A stretch of 64,000 nucleotides of DNA from Burkholderia sp. 8Y (GCF_902506145.1 NZ_LR733519.1:1648314-1712313), one strand, 5' to 3'. Shown: positions 34,596 through 43,453, counted from the first letter of the stretch. Program-made: numbers and translations. Notes: generated by a model not told the origin, from the sequence alone.

Positions 34596-34760
34596 TCAAT
34601 CGGCGCGCGGGCGAATGGCGGCGGCCTCGCCGATGACTTGCATGAAGAGTCCCTGCATCGTTGCGCGACAGACTATGCTAGGAAAACGTGCGCGTGCGAC
34701 ACACGCGTTTCGCATGACCGTTCTGTCCGCTTGCCGGGCCTGGTCGAGGAGGGTCGCCAT
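34596..34760 (-). CDS. Small uncharacterised protein (54 aa) divergent from ECF sigma gene
   Basis: The ATG at 34760 has a strong AGGAG ribosome site 7 bases upstream. The product starts MATLLDQARQADRTVMRNAC and ends VIGEAAAIRPRAD: basic, partly helical, no signal peptide, not recognised. The in-frame open region continues upstream of 34760, but this start has the ribosome site. Upstream lies a promoter-like GGAAT-N17-TGTT that mirrors the one in front of the sigma gene, so it may belong to the same regulon. It reads toward hcp in the same direction. Confidence 0.55.
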   Translation of the reverse strand: MATLLDQARQADRTVMRNACVARARFPSIVCRATMQGLFMQVIGEAAAIRPRAD

Positions 34761-34817
34761 GATCTGTCTCCTATTCGTTCTTTCGAGTGCGCTTCGTTGC
34801 GCGAGCAGTGACCCGAA

Positions 34818-34843
34818 AACAGCCGGACTCGACGGCTTATTCC
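34818..34843 (-). promoter_or_regulatory. ECF-type promoter (leftward) for the 54-aa gene
   Basis: On the - strand GGAATAAGCCG (GGAAT at 34843-34839) is followed after 17 bases by TGTT (34821-34818). The GGAAT-type -35 and GTT-containing -10 with 16-17 base spacing resemble ECF sigma promoters of the GGAAC...GTT type. The -35 half is an exact inverted copy of that of the opposite promoter. It lies ~60 bases upstream of the 54-aa gene start. Confidence 0.5.
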
Positions 34844-34877
34844 GCACAAAAAATCGAAAAAAGCGCGGAATAAGCCG
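34833..34877. repeat. Perfect 13-bp inverted repeat between sigma gene and 54-aa gene
   Basis: CGGCTTATTCCGC (34833-34845) and its exact reverse complement GCGGAATAAGCCG (34865-34877) flank a 19-base A-rich loop. There is no T-run on either side, so it does not look like an intrinsic terminator. Each arm carries GGAATAAGCCG pointing outward. The best reading is a pair of back-to-back -35 regions, or an operator, shared by the divergent genes. Confidence 0.85.
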
Positions 34878-34891
34878 GCCGCTCGGGTGTT
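34867..34891 (+). promoter_or_regulatory. ECF-type promoter (rightward) for the sigma factor gene
   Basis: GGAAT (34867-34871) followed after 16 bases by TGTT (34888-34891), about 38 bases upstream of the sigma-factor ATG at 34929. ECF sigma genes usually autoregulate from this kind of promoter. The element is the mirror image of the leftward one, which strengthens both. Confidence 0.55.
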
Positions 34892-34928
34892 ATCAATCAT
34901 GAGCGCGCCGATACCAGGAGCTGCCCCG

Positions 34929-35471
34929 ATGAACGACGACGACTTGCCCGCCGTCCTGCCGACACTGCTGCCACGGCTCTGGCGCTTCGCGCTGCGGCTG
35001 ACGCAGAACCAGCACGACGCCGAAGATCTCGTCCAGCGCGCGTGCGTGCGGGCACTGGAGCGGCGCAATCAGTTGCAGCCGGGCACGTCGACGCTGAGCT
35101 GGCTTTTTTCGATCGTCCATTCGACGTGGATGAACGAACTGCGCTCTCGCTCCATCCGCAGCCGAGGCAGCATGGACTGGCAGGACGAAGAAATCGAGTC
35201 GCTTGCCGATCCCGGCGGGCGTAACCCGGAAGTCGATCTGATGCATCGGCAGGTATTCAACGCCGTCGAAGCCTTGCCGGAAGCGCAGCGCGTCGTGATG
35301 GTGCTGGTGGCGATCGAAGGCTTGAGTTATCGCGAGGCCGCCGACGTGCTGGATGTCCCGATCGGCACGGTCATGAGCCGGCTCTCGCGCGCACGGCTCA
35401 CGATCGGGCAGCAGTTCGGCGTGCAGGCTCCGGCATCGGCGCAGAAAGGACAAAAGGGAGAATCCTTATGA
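34929..35471 (+). CDS. ECF-family RNA polymerase sigma factor
   Basis: 180 aa. Region 2 (residues ~15-75: RFALRLTQNQHDAEDLVQRA, STLSWLFSIVHSTWMNELRS) and region 4 (residues ~110-165: LPEAQRVVMVLVAIEGLSYR, EAADVLDVPIGTVMSRLSRA) are complete, with the region 4 helix-turn-helix. Regions 1.1 and 3 are absent, as in ECF factors. The ATG at 34929 is chosen for its AGGAG site 8 bases upstream; in-frame starts at 34899 and 34887 are less likely. The 3' end overlaps the next gene (ATGA), the classic sigma/anti-sigma coupling. Confidence 0.95.
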   Translation: MNDDDLPAVLPTLLPRLWRFALRLTQNQHDAEDLVQRACVRALERRNQLQPGTSTLSWLFSIVHSTWMNELRSRSIRSRGSMDWQDEEIESLADPGGRNPEVDLMHRQVFNAVEALPEAQRVVMVLVAIEGLSYREAADVLDVPIGTVMSRLSRARLTIGQQFGVQAPASAQKGQKGESL

Positions 35472-36352
35472 TGAATGTCGACGACACACTGCTGATGGCC
35501 TATGTCGACGGGGAACTGGCGCCCGAGCAACGCGCGGAAGTGGAAGCGGCTATCGCGCATTCCGACGATCTCGCAGGCCGGGTGGCTGCGCTTCAGGCGT
35601 CGGTGCTTCCGTATCGCGCGGCCTATGAACGCCGTCCGGTGCCGCCGGTGCCGGAGAGCCTCACGCGGCGCATCGACGAACTCGTCAGCGTGACGACCGC
35701 GCAAAAGCGCCGCCCCGCGCGGGCGAGCGGCCGTTTTCCGATGCAATGGGCAGCCGCCGCGTTCGTCGCGGGCGCGATCTGCTCGGGCGTGCTGACGGGT
35801 TATCTCGGCGGCATGAACCCGCTCAAGCCGGGCGTCGATCCGTGGGTGCGCAGCGTCGCGGACTATCAGGTGCTGTATGGGCGCGATACCGTTGCGAACA
35901 TTCGCGAAGACAAGGTCAGCACGGAGCAGGTTCTCTCCGACATCCATCAGCGCGATGGCATGCCGGTCAATGTGCCGGACTTGCGGCAGGCGGGCCTGAA
36001 GTTCAAGCGCGTGCAGCGGCTGAATTATCACGACCGCCCGCTCATTCAGATGGTCTATCTGCCTGAACGCGGCGATCCTGTCGCGCTTTGCGTGATCGAA
36101 GATGCGAAAGGCGATGCGCCGGTGAGCACGCAGCAGGTCGGCGAAATGAAGACCGTGACGTGGCGCGCGAACCGGCTCGCGTATGTGCTGCTCGCGAGGG
36201 ACACGTCGCTCGATTTGCAGAAGCTCGGGCAAGGCATCGCGAGCGGCAAGGTGGCGGAGTTGTACGGTCAGTCTGCGGAGGAAGCGCCGCGTGCGAGCCG
36301 CGCGGCGCCGTGCAACGATGCTGCGCAGAGCTGTCGCGGCACGACCACATGA
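35468..36352 (+). CDS. Transmembrane anti-sigma factor
   Basis: 294 aa. The N-terminal ~60 residues resemble anti-sigma domains of the RsiW kind (LLMAYVDGELAPEQRAEVEA), followed by one transmembrane helix at about residues 95-115 and a ~180-residue periplasmic domain. The zinc-binding HxxxCxxC motif of ZAS anti-sigma factors is not present in the cytoplasmic part. The periplasmic tail ends with a two-Cys segment (PCNDAAQSC). The sigma stop overlaps its start, with GGGAG upstream. It should hold the sigma factor at the membrane until an envelope signal leads to release. Confidence 0.9.
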   Translation: MMNVDDTLLMAYVDGELAPEQRAEVEAAIAHSDDLAGRVAALQASVLPYRAAYERRPVPPVPESLTRRIDELVSVTTAQKRRPARASGRFPMQWAAAAFVAGAICSGVLTGYLGGMNPLKPGVDPWVRSVADYQVLYGRDTVANIREDKVSTEQVLSDIHQRDGMPVNVPDLRQAGLKFKRVQRLNYHDRPLIQMVYLPERGDPVALCVIEDAKGDAPVSTQQVGEMKTVTWRANRLAYVLLARDTSLDLQKLGQGIASGKVAELYGQSAEEAPRASRAAPCNDAAQSCRGTTT

Positions 36353-36374
36353 TGCACACGGCGCATGGCGCGTT

Positions 36375-37031
36375 CTATTGCGCCCTGAGCAACGCCGACA
36401 CATGCACCGAATGCGTCTCTTCTGCGATATCCAGCGCGTTCTTGCCGCGATCGTCCCGCAGATCGCGATTCGCGCCGCGCGCCAAAAGCATCGACGCGGT
36501 CTGCGCCTGATCGTAGCCCGCGGCCCACATGAGCGCCGTCAGATGGTTGTGATAGGCGGCGTTCACATCGACACCCGAATCGAGCAGACGTTGCACGATG
36601 GCCGTCTGCCCGCGTCCCGCCGCGTATTCCATCGCCGTCTTGCCGACGCGATCCGTCGCCGCCGTATCGGCATGATGCGCGATGAGAAGCGCCGCGATTT
36701 CATCGTTGCCGTCGAAGGCGACGGCCATCATCGGCGTGATGCCTTGCACGTCCGCCTGGCTCACGTTCGCGCCGCGCTCGATCAACATGCGCGCAAGCGG
36801 CGTCATTCCGCGCTTGCACGCGCTGATGAGCGGTGTATCGCCGATGCGGTTGCGTGAATCGATGCTCGCGCCCTGATCGAGCGTCTGCGCGACGGCACGC
36901 GCATCGCCGTTGCGCATCGCAATGAGCAGACGTTCGTTGAGCGCGTAGGCGTCGTCATCGGCGTGAGCGGACGGCATGAACGCGAGCGCCGCGCACGCCA
37001 AAAGAAAGGCTCTTGTCGGTCGCATCATCAT
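36375..37031 (-). CDS. Periplasmic ankyrin-repeat protein
   Basis: 218 aa. A signal peptide (LLACAALAFMPSAHA, cleaved near residue 24) is followed by five or more ankyrin repeats: NGDARAVAQTLDQGASID, GDTPLISACKRGMTPLARML, GITPMMAVAFDGNDEIAALL, GKTAMEYAAGRGQTAIVQRL, LTALMWAAGYDQAQTASMLL. Bacterial secreted ankyrin proteins often protect or assemble partner enzymes. The first of three consecutive ATG codons overlaps the cytochrome stop; a start 3 or 6 bases later is equally possible. Third gene of the PQQ-dehydrogenase operon. Confidence 0.9.
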   Translation of the reverse strand: MMMRPTRAFLLACAALAFMPSAHADDDAYALNERLLIAMRNGDARAVAQTLDQGASIDSRNRIGDTPLISACKRGMTPLARMLIERGANVSQADVQGITPMMAVAFDGNDEIAALLIAHHADTAATDRVGKTAMEYAAGRGQTAIVQRLLDSGVDVNAAYHNHLTALMWAAGYDQAQTASMLLARGANRDLRDDRGKNALDIAEETHSVHVSALLRAQ

Positions 37032-37630
37032 TGCAGATTGGCGATGTAATTCGCGAGGTTCTCGATATCCGCGTCGCTCAGGTTCTTTGTCACGCTCGTC
37101 ATGTTGCCCGCATCGTTCGTGCGTTTTCTCGCGCGGAAATCCTGCAACTGCTTCACGATATACGCATACTGCTGACCAGCCACGCGCGGTATCTCGTTCT
37201 GCCCTTTGAAGCCGCCGAGATGACACATGGTGCAGAGCACTTCGTCGGACTTCTTCTTGCCTGCTTCCACTTTCACCGGGTCAGCCTTGAAGTCGGTCGG
37301 CGTGAGCGTCTGCGCGGAGAAGTAATCGGCAAGATCGTGCATGTCTTCCGACGATAGATTCGCGGCCATCGGCGACATGCGCGGGTCGCTGCGCCGGCCC
37401 GCCTTGAAGTCACGCAATTCGAGGAAGAGGTAGCGCGACGACTGTCCCGCGAGCGATGGATAGTCGCCGCTCGTCGAATTGCCGTTTTGACCATGACACG
37501 CCGCGCACACGGCGGCTTTCGCCGCGCCCGCCTGTGCATCGGCATGCGCGAGACAAGGCAGCGAAAACGCCACGCACGCGACGATCGCGGCCGTCATGCG
37601 TATCCGCAGAAGCATCATCATCTTGAACAT
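37028..37630 (-). CDS. Dihaem cytochrome c (c4-like)
   Basis: 200 aa with a signal peptide (residues ~1-30, ending AHA) and two class I haem-binding sites: CAACH near residue 41 and CTMCH near residue 135. Sixth-ligand methionines are likely in MSPMAANL and NMTSVTKNL. Two similar ~85-residue halves match cytochrome c4. It probably takes electrons from the PQQ dehydrogenase encoded immediately upstream (3-base gap) and passes them to an oxidase. The ATG at 37630 is preferred, with another Met three codons later. Confidence 0.92.
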   Translation of the reverse strand: MFKMMMLLRIRMTAAIVACVAFSLPCLAHADAQAGAAKAAVCAACHGQNGNSTSGDYPSLAGQSSRYLFLELRDFKAGRRSDPRMSPMAANLSSEDMHDLADYFSAQTLTPTDFKADPVKVEAGKKKSDEVLCTMCHLGGFKGQNEIPRVAGQQYAYIVKQLQDFRARKRTNDAGNMTSVTKNLSDADIENLANYIANLQ

Positions 37631-37632
37631 GC

Positions 37633-39369
37633 TCAAGGCAACGCGAACACGAGCAGACTGTTGCCGCGCTTGAAGTCGAGCTGCGTGTTGCCGCCTGCCG
37701 CGACCGCGATGTACTGCTTGCCGTTCACCATGTACGACACTGCCGGCGCGTTCACGCCTGCGCCGCACTGAAACTCCCACAGCTTGCGGCCAGTCGAGGC
37801 ATCGAACGCGCGGAAGAGACCGTTGCCCTCGCCATTGAAGACGAGTCCGCCCGCCGTTGCGAGCACGCCGCCGATCAATGGCTGATCCGTTTTATATCCC
37901 CACGCGATCTTCCCTGTATCGACATTCACCGCCACGAGCCTGCCCCACTGCTGCTCGCCCGGAATGGTCTTGAACGCGCCGCCGAGCCACAGCTTGCCGC
38001 CGGGATACGCTGCGTCTTCGACCTGATACGTCATCGGCTGATGCAGGTTGGCCGCATACGCCATGCGCGTTTGCGGATTGAACGCCATGGGCGACCATTC
38101 GACACCGCCGTTCGCGCCGGGCAACATGCGCGCACCCGTCGGCGTCGGCAGCGTCCATACGCCCTCTTGCGGAATCATCGCTTCTGAGATGCGGATGATG
38201 TGCCCGTCGCGACGATCATGCACGTACACGAAGCCCGTCTTGCCGCCGTGAATGATGGCGGGAATCATCTGCCCGTTCTTGTCCTTCACGTCGATGAGAA
38301 TGGGCGGGCTGACGGCATCCAGGTCCCACACGTCATGCGCGATGTACTGATAGTGCCACTTGTATTTGCCCGTATCGAGATCGATGGCGACGAGCGAATC
38401 GGTATAGAGATTGTCGCCGGGACGAATCGCGCCATAGAGGTCCGGCGAGGGATTGCCCACGACGAAATACACGGTGTGCGTCGCGCGGTCCACCGCGGGC
38501 GCCATCCACACGCCGCCGCCGAGCGTCTTCTCGAAGTCACGGCCTTTGTCCGCGAGCGTCTTCTTCTCCGCCGCGATATCGCGCTTCATGTTGCGGCCCA
38601 CGGCGTCGCTTTCCGCCCAGACGCCTTCGCTGCCGGAATCGGGAATCGTGTAGAAGGTCCACAGCAGTTGGCCGGAATTTGCGTCGAAGGCTTTGACGAA
38701 GCCGCGAATGCCGTACTCACCGCCGTTCGTGCCGATCAGCACCTTGCCATCGACGACGACGGGCGCCATCGTTTCCGAATAGCCGTCCTCCGGGTCCGCG
38801 ATCTGCGATGACCACACGACGTTGCCCGTCTTCGCATCGAGCGCGACGAGCTTGGCGTCGAGCGTGCCCATGTAGAGCCGGTCGCCCGATATCGCGACAC
38901 CGCGATTATTTGGCCCGCAGCAGAAGGTCGTCACCGGCCCCATCTTGTGCTTGTAATGCCAGAATTCTTTGCCCGTGACGGCGTCGATGGCATAGACGTG
39001 GTTATAGGAGGTCGTCAGGAACATGACGCCATTGGACACGATCGGCGCGGTTTCCATCGACTCCATGACGGCTGTCTGGAAGATGAACGCGGGCCTGAGC
39101 TTCGCCACGTTGGACCGATTGATCTGACTGGCCGGCGCATAGCGTGTTTCGGAATACGACCCGTTCGAATGCAGCCACGACGCGCTGTCGTTCGCGGCGG
39201 CATCGAGTTGCGTCTGCGATACGGGTCGCAAGGCAGCGGGAATGGGCGCAGATTCAGTCGTGTTGGCGTTCTGTATCTCGTCGGCGGCACGCGCCGGAGG
39301 CACGGTGAGTGTCCCGCAGCCGATGACCACTGCCATCGAACCAAGCACAACGCGGGAATAGCCTTTCAT
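37633..39369 (-). CDS. PQQ-dependent (quinoprotein) alcohol dehydrogenase
   Basis: 578 aa with a signal peptide (cleavage after PARA near residue 28) and an eight-bladed propeller with Trp-docking repeats ([59 protein letters not shown]). Adjacent cysteines (FCCGPNN) form the ring over PQQ. Ca2+ or active-site ligands are visible: Glu in GGEYGIRG, Asn in VGNPSPD, catalytic Asp in [11 protein letters not shown] second Asp is present in WDLD, as in ethanol-type and lanthanide-type relatives, so metal choice is open. It has no fused haem domain; the separate cytochrome fits that. An AGGGAG ribosome site precedes the ATG. Confidence 0.95.
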   Translation of the reverse strand: MKGYSRVVLGSMAVVIGCGTLTVPPARAADEIQNANTTESAPIPAALRPVSQTQLDAAANDSASWLHSNGSYSETRYAPASQINRSNVAKLRPAFIFQTAVMESMETAPIVSNGVMFLTTSYNHVYAIDAVTGKEFWHYKHKMGPVTTFCCGPNNRGVAISGDRLYMGTLDAKLVALDAKTGNVVWSSQIADPEDGYSETMAPVVVDGKVLIGTNGGEYGIRGFVKAFDANSGQLLWTFYTIPDSGSEGVWAESDAVGRNMKRDIAAEKKTLADKGRDFEKTLGGGVWMAPAVDRATHTVYFVVGNPSPDLYGAIRPGDNLYTDSLVAIDLDTGKYKWHYQYIAHDVWDLDAVSPPILIDVKDKNGQMIPAIIHGGKTGFVYVHDRRDGHIIRISEAMIPQEGVWTLPTPTGARMLPGANGGVEWSPMAFNPQTRMAYAANLHQPMTYQVEDAAYPGGKLWLGGAFKTIPGEQQWGRLVAVNVDTGKIAWGYKTDQPLIGGVLATAGGLVFNGEGNGLFRAFDASTGRKLWEFQCGAGVNAPAVSYMVNGKQYIAVAAGGNTQLDFKRGNSLLVFALP

Positions 39370-39560
39370 GACGTCTCCCTATTCGTTTTCGTTCTTCGCG
39401 TGTGGGTCGCGTGCGAAATACGTCGTGAACGCCCGAAACCCGGAGAAAGCATAGGCAATTTAACGAGCTACTTCCAGAACGCGATGAAGCGGTTTTTGGT
39501 TCAAGCGAATGCCGCGCTTTCGGCTACGCGTTCAAGGCGGTAGATCACTGCAAAGACTTC

Positions 39561-39881
39561 CTAGTCGGTTCCGGCCTTGGCCTTTCCGCTGGCGCTGCCT
39601 TGACTGGTGCCGGGCGTGACGGGCTGTCTGCCGCCCGACGAGCCTTGTGCAGCAGGCCGTGCGCTACCCGATGAAGTGTCGGCGTTGCCGCCCGGCGTGG
39701 CCGGCTGCATGCCTCCCGCCGATCCCTGTCCGCTGACGCGACCGCTCGCTTTACCCGTATCCACAGAGGTATTGGCGCCCGGCGCCGAAGACGACGCGTC
39801 GCCGGTTCCTGCCGCGTGCGCGAGCCCGAATAGACCGAGCGCGAGCGTGCATAGGCACGCCTTTACCAAGAGCGGTTTCAT
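39561..39881 (-). CDS. Small secreted Gly/Ser/Thr-rich protein
   Basis: 106 aa. A signal peptide (MKPLLVKACLCTLALGLFGL, cleavage after AHA near residue 24) precedes a low-complexity tail of Gly, Ser, Ala, Thr and Pro. The tail contains a near-duplicate segment (GSAGGMQPATPG and GSSGGRQPVTPG). GGGAG lies upstream of the ATG at 39881. No enzyme motif; probably a disordered secreted or surface protein. Not recognised beyond that. Confidence 0.75.
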   Translation of the reverse strand: MKPLLVKACLCTLALGLFGLAHAAGTGDASSSAPGANTSVDTGKASGRVSGQGSAGGMQPATPGGNADTSSGSARPAAQGSSGGRQPVTPGTSQGSASGKAKAGTD

Positions 39882-40137
39882 TGCAGTCTCCCAGCGTGAG
39901 TCGGGGCACGCTTTCATTGGCCGAGGCCGTCGATGAGTCGGGTCAAGTATGCATCATTGGCAGCGATGCGAGCTTGGTGTTTCCCCGACTCTTGCAGTCG
40001 TCGGCACGGCGTTGCGGCCGTCTATGATCACGCGTCTGAAGAAAACGATGCGCGGTCTTTCTTTTCTCGACAACCGGTGCATACGTAAAGAGCGTCACGT
40101 CGTACACTAATCGAATACTCCATACGAAGAGGACATC

Positions 40138-40248
40138 ATGAGTAAAGCACAGGACGCCAAGAAGGCCCAGAAGAAAGCGGCTACCAAAACGCCCAAAGAG
40201 AAGAAAGAAGCGAAAAAGCTCAAGAAGGAGGCGTCGAAGCGGCAGTGA
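40138..40248 (+). CDS. Tiny lysine-rich protein (36 aa)
   Basis: MSKAQDAKKAQKKAATKTPK and the rest give 36 residues, about 40% Lys, with no aromatic residues. AGAGGA lies 6-11 bases before the ATG. Composition resembles small Lys/Ala-rich nucleic-acid-binding or ribosome-associated peptides common in Burkholderiaceae, but no function is known to me. It stands alone. Confidence 0.7.
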   Translation: MSKAQDAKKAQKKAATKTPKEKKEAKKLKKEASKRQ

Positions 40249-40968
40249 CGATGTTGTGGGTGCCAGCGGCGTGCGCAGCGACGCTGGTCTACTTTCGCGG
40301 CAACGCGACTCCGCATTTCTGAACGACCGTTTCTTAATGTCTGGCGCTGCCCGCTCGGGCTGCGCGAGGGACAGCCATCGCCGCTTTTCGACAGCACGCC
40401 TCGCGCTTGAAGTTCGCCTCCTCCGATCGACGCGTCGATTCATGCTTGATCTCGACGCCACGCTCGATACCTAAGACGCACACCTCGGCGGTACGTCATG
40501 CACTGACACCCGCTCTGCCTGCCTTAGCCAACCATCAACTTGATGCAACGCTCTGCCCGCCGCGAGAAGCCCCTTGCGCGCTGGCCCGCCTGCTTCTTTG
40601 AATCAAAGCATTCACAACTCTTTCATCAACCTTTTGGACCTCTCGGCACAACGGCCCCGCGCCCAATATGTCACGATGTGCCAAATTTTCAACGTTTTGA
40701 AAAAGCGCACAACGGCGCGCTTTAACGTTGGCCATCCCCTTCGCGTCATAGACGGAATGACCCGTTCTCATACGCGTCTGACACGCCGCATTGACAGCCG
40801 CGTGCGCCTCGCAACCTCGACAAGAGCCAAATAAACCCGCCTTTCAAATGCCTCGCGCCCGACGGCACGTTCGTTGCGTCCTCCTCGACACCAACCCTGT
40901 CACTGCGATTTCGCACCGACGAGCTCGGCCAAACGTGACACCGACTGCATCTCTACCCGGAGAATCAA
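40249..40968. other. 720-base region without a convincing gene
   Basis: Several short open frames on both strands (for example 40574-40834) have no good ribosome site, atypical composition and no recognisable product. The region is less GC-rich than its neighbours, particularly at 40610-40750, and probably contains the promoter of the ThDP enzyme gene. No terminator hairpin with a T-run was found. Confidence 0.4.
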
Positions 40969-42768
40969 ATGACGAGCCCGACGGTGGGTGACTTCCTTGT
41001 CGACCGCCTTTACGCCTGGGGCGTGCGCCGAATCTATGGCTATCCCGGCGATGGCATCAACGGTGTGTTCGGCGCGCTCAATCGCGCGAACGGAAAGATC
41101 GAATTCATTCAGACGCGTCACGAGGAGATGGCCGCCTTCATGGCCTCCGCGCACGCGAAGTTCACCGGCGAACTGGGCGTGTGCATCGCCACGTCGGGAC
41201 CGGGCGCGGCGCACTTGCTCACCGGTCTCTACGATGCCCGCATGGATCACATGCCGGTGCTCGCGATCACCGGGCAGCAGGCGCGCGCTTCGCTCGGCGG
41301 CCACTATCAACAGGAACTCGACCTCTGTTCGATGTTCAAGGACGTTGCAGGCGCTTTCGTGCAGCAGGCGAGCGTGCCTTCGCAGATTCGTCATCTGGTC
41401 GATCGCGCGATCCGCACGGCGCTCGGCGAACGCAAGGTGGCCGCCCTTGTGCTGCCCAATGATTTGCAGGACTTGAAGTACGAGGCGCCGCCGCGCAAAC
41501 ATGGCACAGTGCATTCGGGCGTCGGATACCGCGCGCCGAAGACGGTGCCCTATTCCGACGATCTGCAACGCGCCGCCGATGTCCTCAACGCGGGCAAGAA
41601 AGTCGCGATACTCGTCGGCGCGGGCGCGCTGCAAGCCACCGACGAAGTGATCGCTGTCGCGGAAAAACTCGGCGCGGGCGTCGCGAAGGCCCTGCTCGGC
41701 AAAGCCGCGCTGCCCGACGATCTGCCTTACGTGACCGGCTCCATCGGTCTGCTCGGCACGGAGCCGAGCTACAAGATGATGATGGAATGCGACACGCTGC
41801 TCATGATCGGCTCGGGCTTTCCGTACTCCGAGTTCCTGCCGAAGGAAGGCGCGGCGCGCGGCGTGCAGATCGACATCAAGCCGGACATGCTCTCCATCCG
41901 CTATCCGATGGAAGTCAATCTCGTCGGCGATAGCGCCGAAACGCTGCGTGCGCTTCTGCCCTTGCTGCAACAGAACGCCGATCGCGGCTGGCGCGAAGAT
42001 ATCGAAGGCTGGATGGCCGACTGGTGGAAGAAGCTCGAAAAGCGTGCGCTGGAGCCCGCAACCAAGGGCGTGAATCCGCAACGCACGGTGTGGGAACTGT
42101 CGCCGCGCGTGCCGGCCAACGCCATCGTGACAAGTGATTCGGGCTCCTGTGCAAATTGGTACGCACGCGACTTGAAGGTCAAGCGCGGCATGATGTGCTC
42201 GCTTTCCGGTGGCCTCGCTTCGATGGGCGCCGCGGTTCCGTATGCGATCGCTGCGAAATTCGCGCATCCGGAGCGGCCCGTGATCGCGCTCGTCGGCGAT
42301 GGCGCCATGCAGATGAACAACATGGCCGAACTCATCACGGTCGCGAAGTACTGGAAAAAGTGGTCCGATCCGCGCTGGATCTGCATGGTGCTGAACAACG
42401 AAGACCTGAACCAGGTCACGTGGGAACAGCGCGTGATGAACGGCGACCCGAAGTTCGAAGCATCGCAGGATATTCCGTCGGTGCCGTATCACCGCTTCGC
42501 GGAGTTGATCGGCTTGCGCGGCTTATATGTTGACGACGCCGAGCGCATGGCGGCCGTATGGGACGAAGCGTTGGCATCGGACCGGCCTGTCGTGATCGAG
42601 GTGAAGGCGGACCCGAACGTGCCGCCGCTGCCGCCGCACATCACGCTGCATCAGGCGAAGGCTTTCGCGACGACGCTTTTCGAAGGCGATCCGAACGAGC
42701 GCAGCATCATCGTCGATACGGCGAAGCAGGTGCTGGGCGCCGTGCTTCCGGGGCATAAGGACGAGTAG
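40969..42768 (+). CDS. Thiamine-diphosphate-dependent enzyme (pyruvate oxidase/acetolactate synthase superfamily)
   Basis: 599 aa with the three domains of the family. The N-terminal pyrimidine-binding domain has the catalytic Glu in TRHEEMAAFMA (near residue 50). The middle domain is Rossmann-like (VAILVGAGALQATDEV). The C-terminal pyrophosphate domain has the Mg/ThDP motif GDGAMQMNNMAEL running to LNNEDLNQVTWEQ. The sequence is closest in character to pyruvate oxidase-like 'thiamine pyrophosphate-requiring' proteins; the substrate cannot be fixed. GGAG lies upstream of the ATG. It is followed after 13 bases by the truncated racemase-family gene. Confidence 0.92.
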   Translation: MTSPTVGDFLVDRLYAWGVRRIYGYPGDGINGVFGALNRANGKIEFIQTRHEEMAAFMASAHAKFTGELGVCIATSGPGAAHLLTGLYDARMDHMPVLAITGQQARASLGGHYQQELDLCSMFKDVAGAFVQQASVPSQIRHLVDRAIRTALGERKVAALVLPNDLQDLKYEAPPRKHGTVHSGVGYRAPKTVPYSDDLQRAADVLNAGKKVAILVGAGALQATDEVIAVAEKLGAGVAKALLGKAALPDDLPYVTGSIGLLGTEPSYKMMMECDTLLMIGSGFPYSEFLPKEGAARGVQIDIKPDMLSIRYPMEVNLVGDSAETLRALLPLLQQNADRGWREDIEGWMADWWKKLEKRALEPATKGVNPQRTVWELSPRVPANAIVTSDSGSCANWYARDLKVKRGMMCSLSGGLASMGAAVPYAIAAKFAHPERPVIALVGDGAMQMNNMAELITVAKYWKKWSDPRWICMVLNNEDLNQVTWEQRVMNGDPKFEASQDIPSVPYHRFAELIGLRGLYVDDAERMAAVWDEALASDRPVVIEVKADPNVPPLPPHITLHQAKAFATTLFEGDPNERSIIVDTAKQVLGAVLPGHKDE

Positions 42769-42781
42769 ACGGGGCCGCGCC

Positions 42782-43453
42782 ATGCATCTCACGAAACGCG
42801 AAGCGCCGATCGAAGCCGTTCGAGCACGCGCCTACACCATCCCGACCGATCGCCCTGAAGCCGACGGCACGTATGCGTGGAAGTCGACTACGCTCGTCGT
42901 CGCCGAGGTCAGCGCCGCGGGCAAGACGGGCATCGGCTACACGTATAACGATGCGAGCGCCGCGCAGCTCGTCGAGGCGACGCTCGCGCCCACGCTCATC
43001 GGCGAGGACGCGTGGAACGTCGACGCGCTCTGGCTGCGCATGCAGCAGCGCGTGCGTAACATCGGCCGTTCGGGGCTCGCCGCCACCGCGATTTCCGCGC
43101 TGGATTGCGCGTTGTGGGACGTGAAGGCGCGCCTGCTCGACATGCCGCTGGCGCGTTTGCTGGGCGCGATGCGCAGCCACGTTCCGCTATACGGCAGCGG
43201 CGGCTTCACAACGTACACCGATGACGAAATCCGCGCGCAACTCGGCGGCTGGGTGCATGAAGACGGATGCCGCTGGGTGAAGATCAAGATCGGCACGGAG
43301 CCTTCACGCGATCCGCATCGCGTGGCGGTCGCCCGTGAAGCAATCGGCGATGCAGGATGCGTTGGGGGGTGGGCGGGGGGGGGCGGGTGGGGTGTGCGCG
43401 GAGGCGGTTGGAGGAGGGACGGCGGAATTGCCGGGACGTTCTGCGCGGAGTGA
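42782..43453 (+). pseudogene. Mandelate racemase/muconate lactonizing (enolase superfamily) gene, 3' half lost
   Basis: Residues 1-190 are a good N-terminal capping domain and barrel start of an enolase-superfamily enzyme (IGYTYNDASAAQLVEATLAP, GLAATAISALDCALWDVKA, GGFTTYTDDEI, WVKIKIGTEPSRDPHRV). Family members are ~360-380 aa. Here homology stops at AREAIGDA (~43353) and the frame runs into Gly/Arg/Trp-rich translation of a G-run (GCVGGWAGGGGWGVRGGGW) before a stop at 43453. The second half of the barrel, with most metal ligands and the acid/base residues, is missing, so it is inactive. The join abuts an unrelated phosphotransfer-domain remnant, indicating a deletion or rearrangement. Confidence 0.85.
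43364..43393 (+). other. G-quadruplex-capable G-run at a rearrangement junction
   Basis: The + strand has G6-T-G3-C-G9-C-G3-T-G4, i.e. at least four G-tracts with one-base loops. This is a strong quadruplex motif. It lies exactly where racemase homology ends. Such tracts are prone to polymerase slippage and breakage; they are also a typical place for sequencing error. Confidence 0.8.

Noticed and set aside
39943..40461. 172-codon - strand open frame opposite the Lys-rich gene
   Set aside because: The opposite strand carries a better supported small gene; this frame has Arg/Ser-rich content and no start signal.
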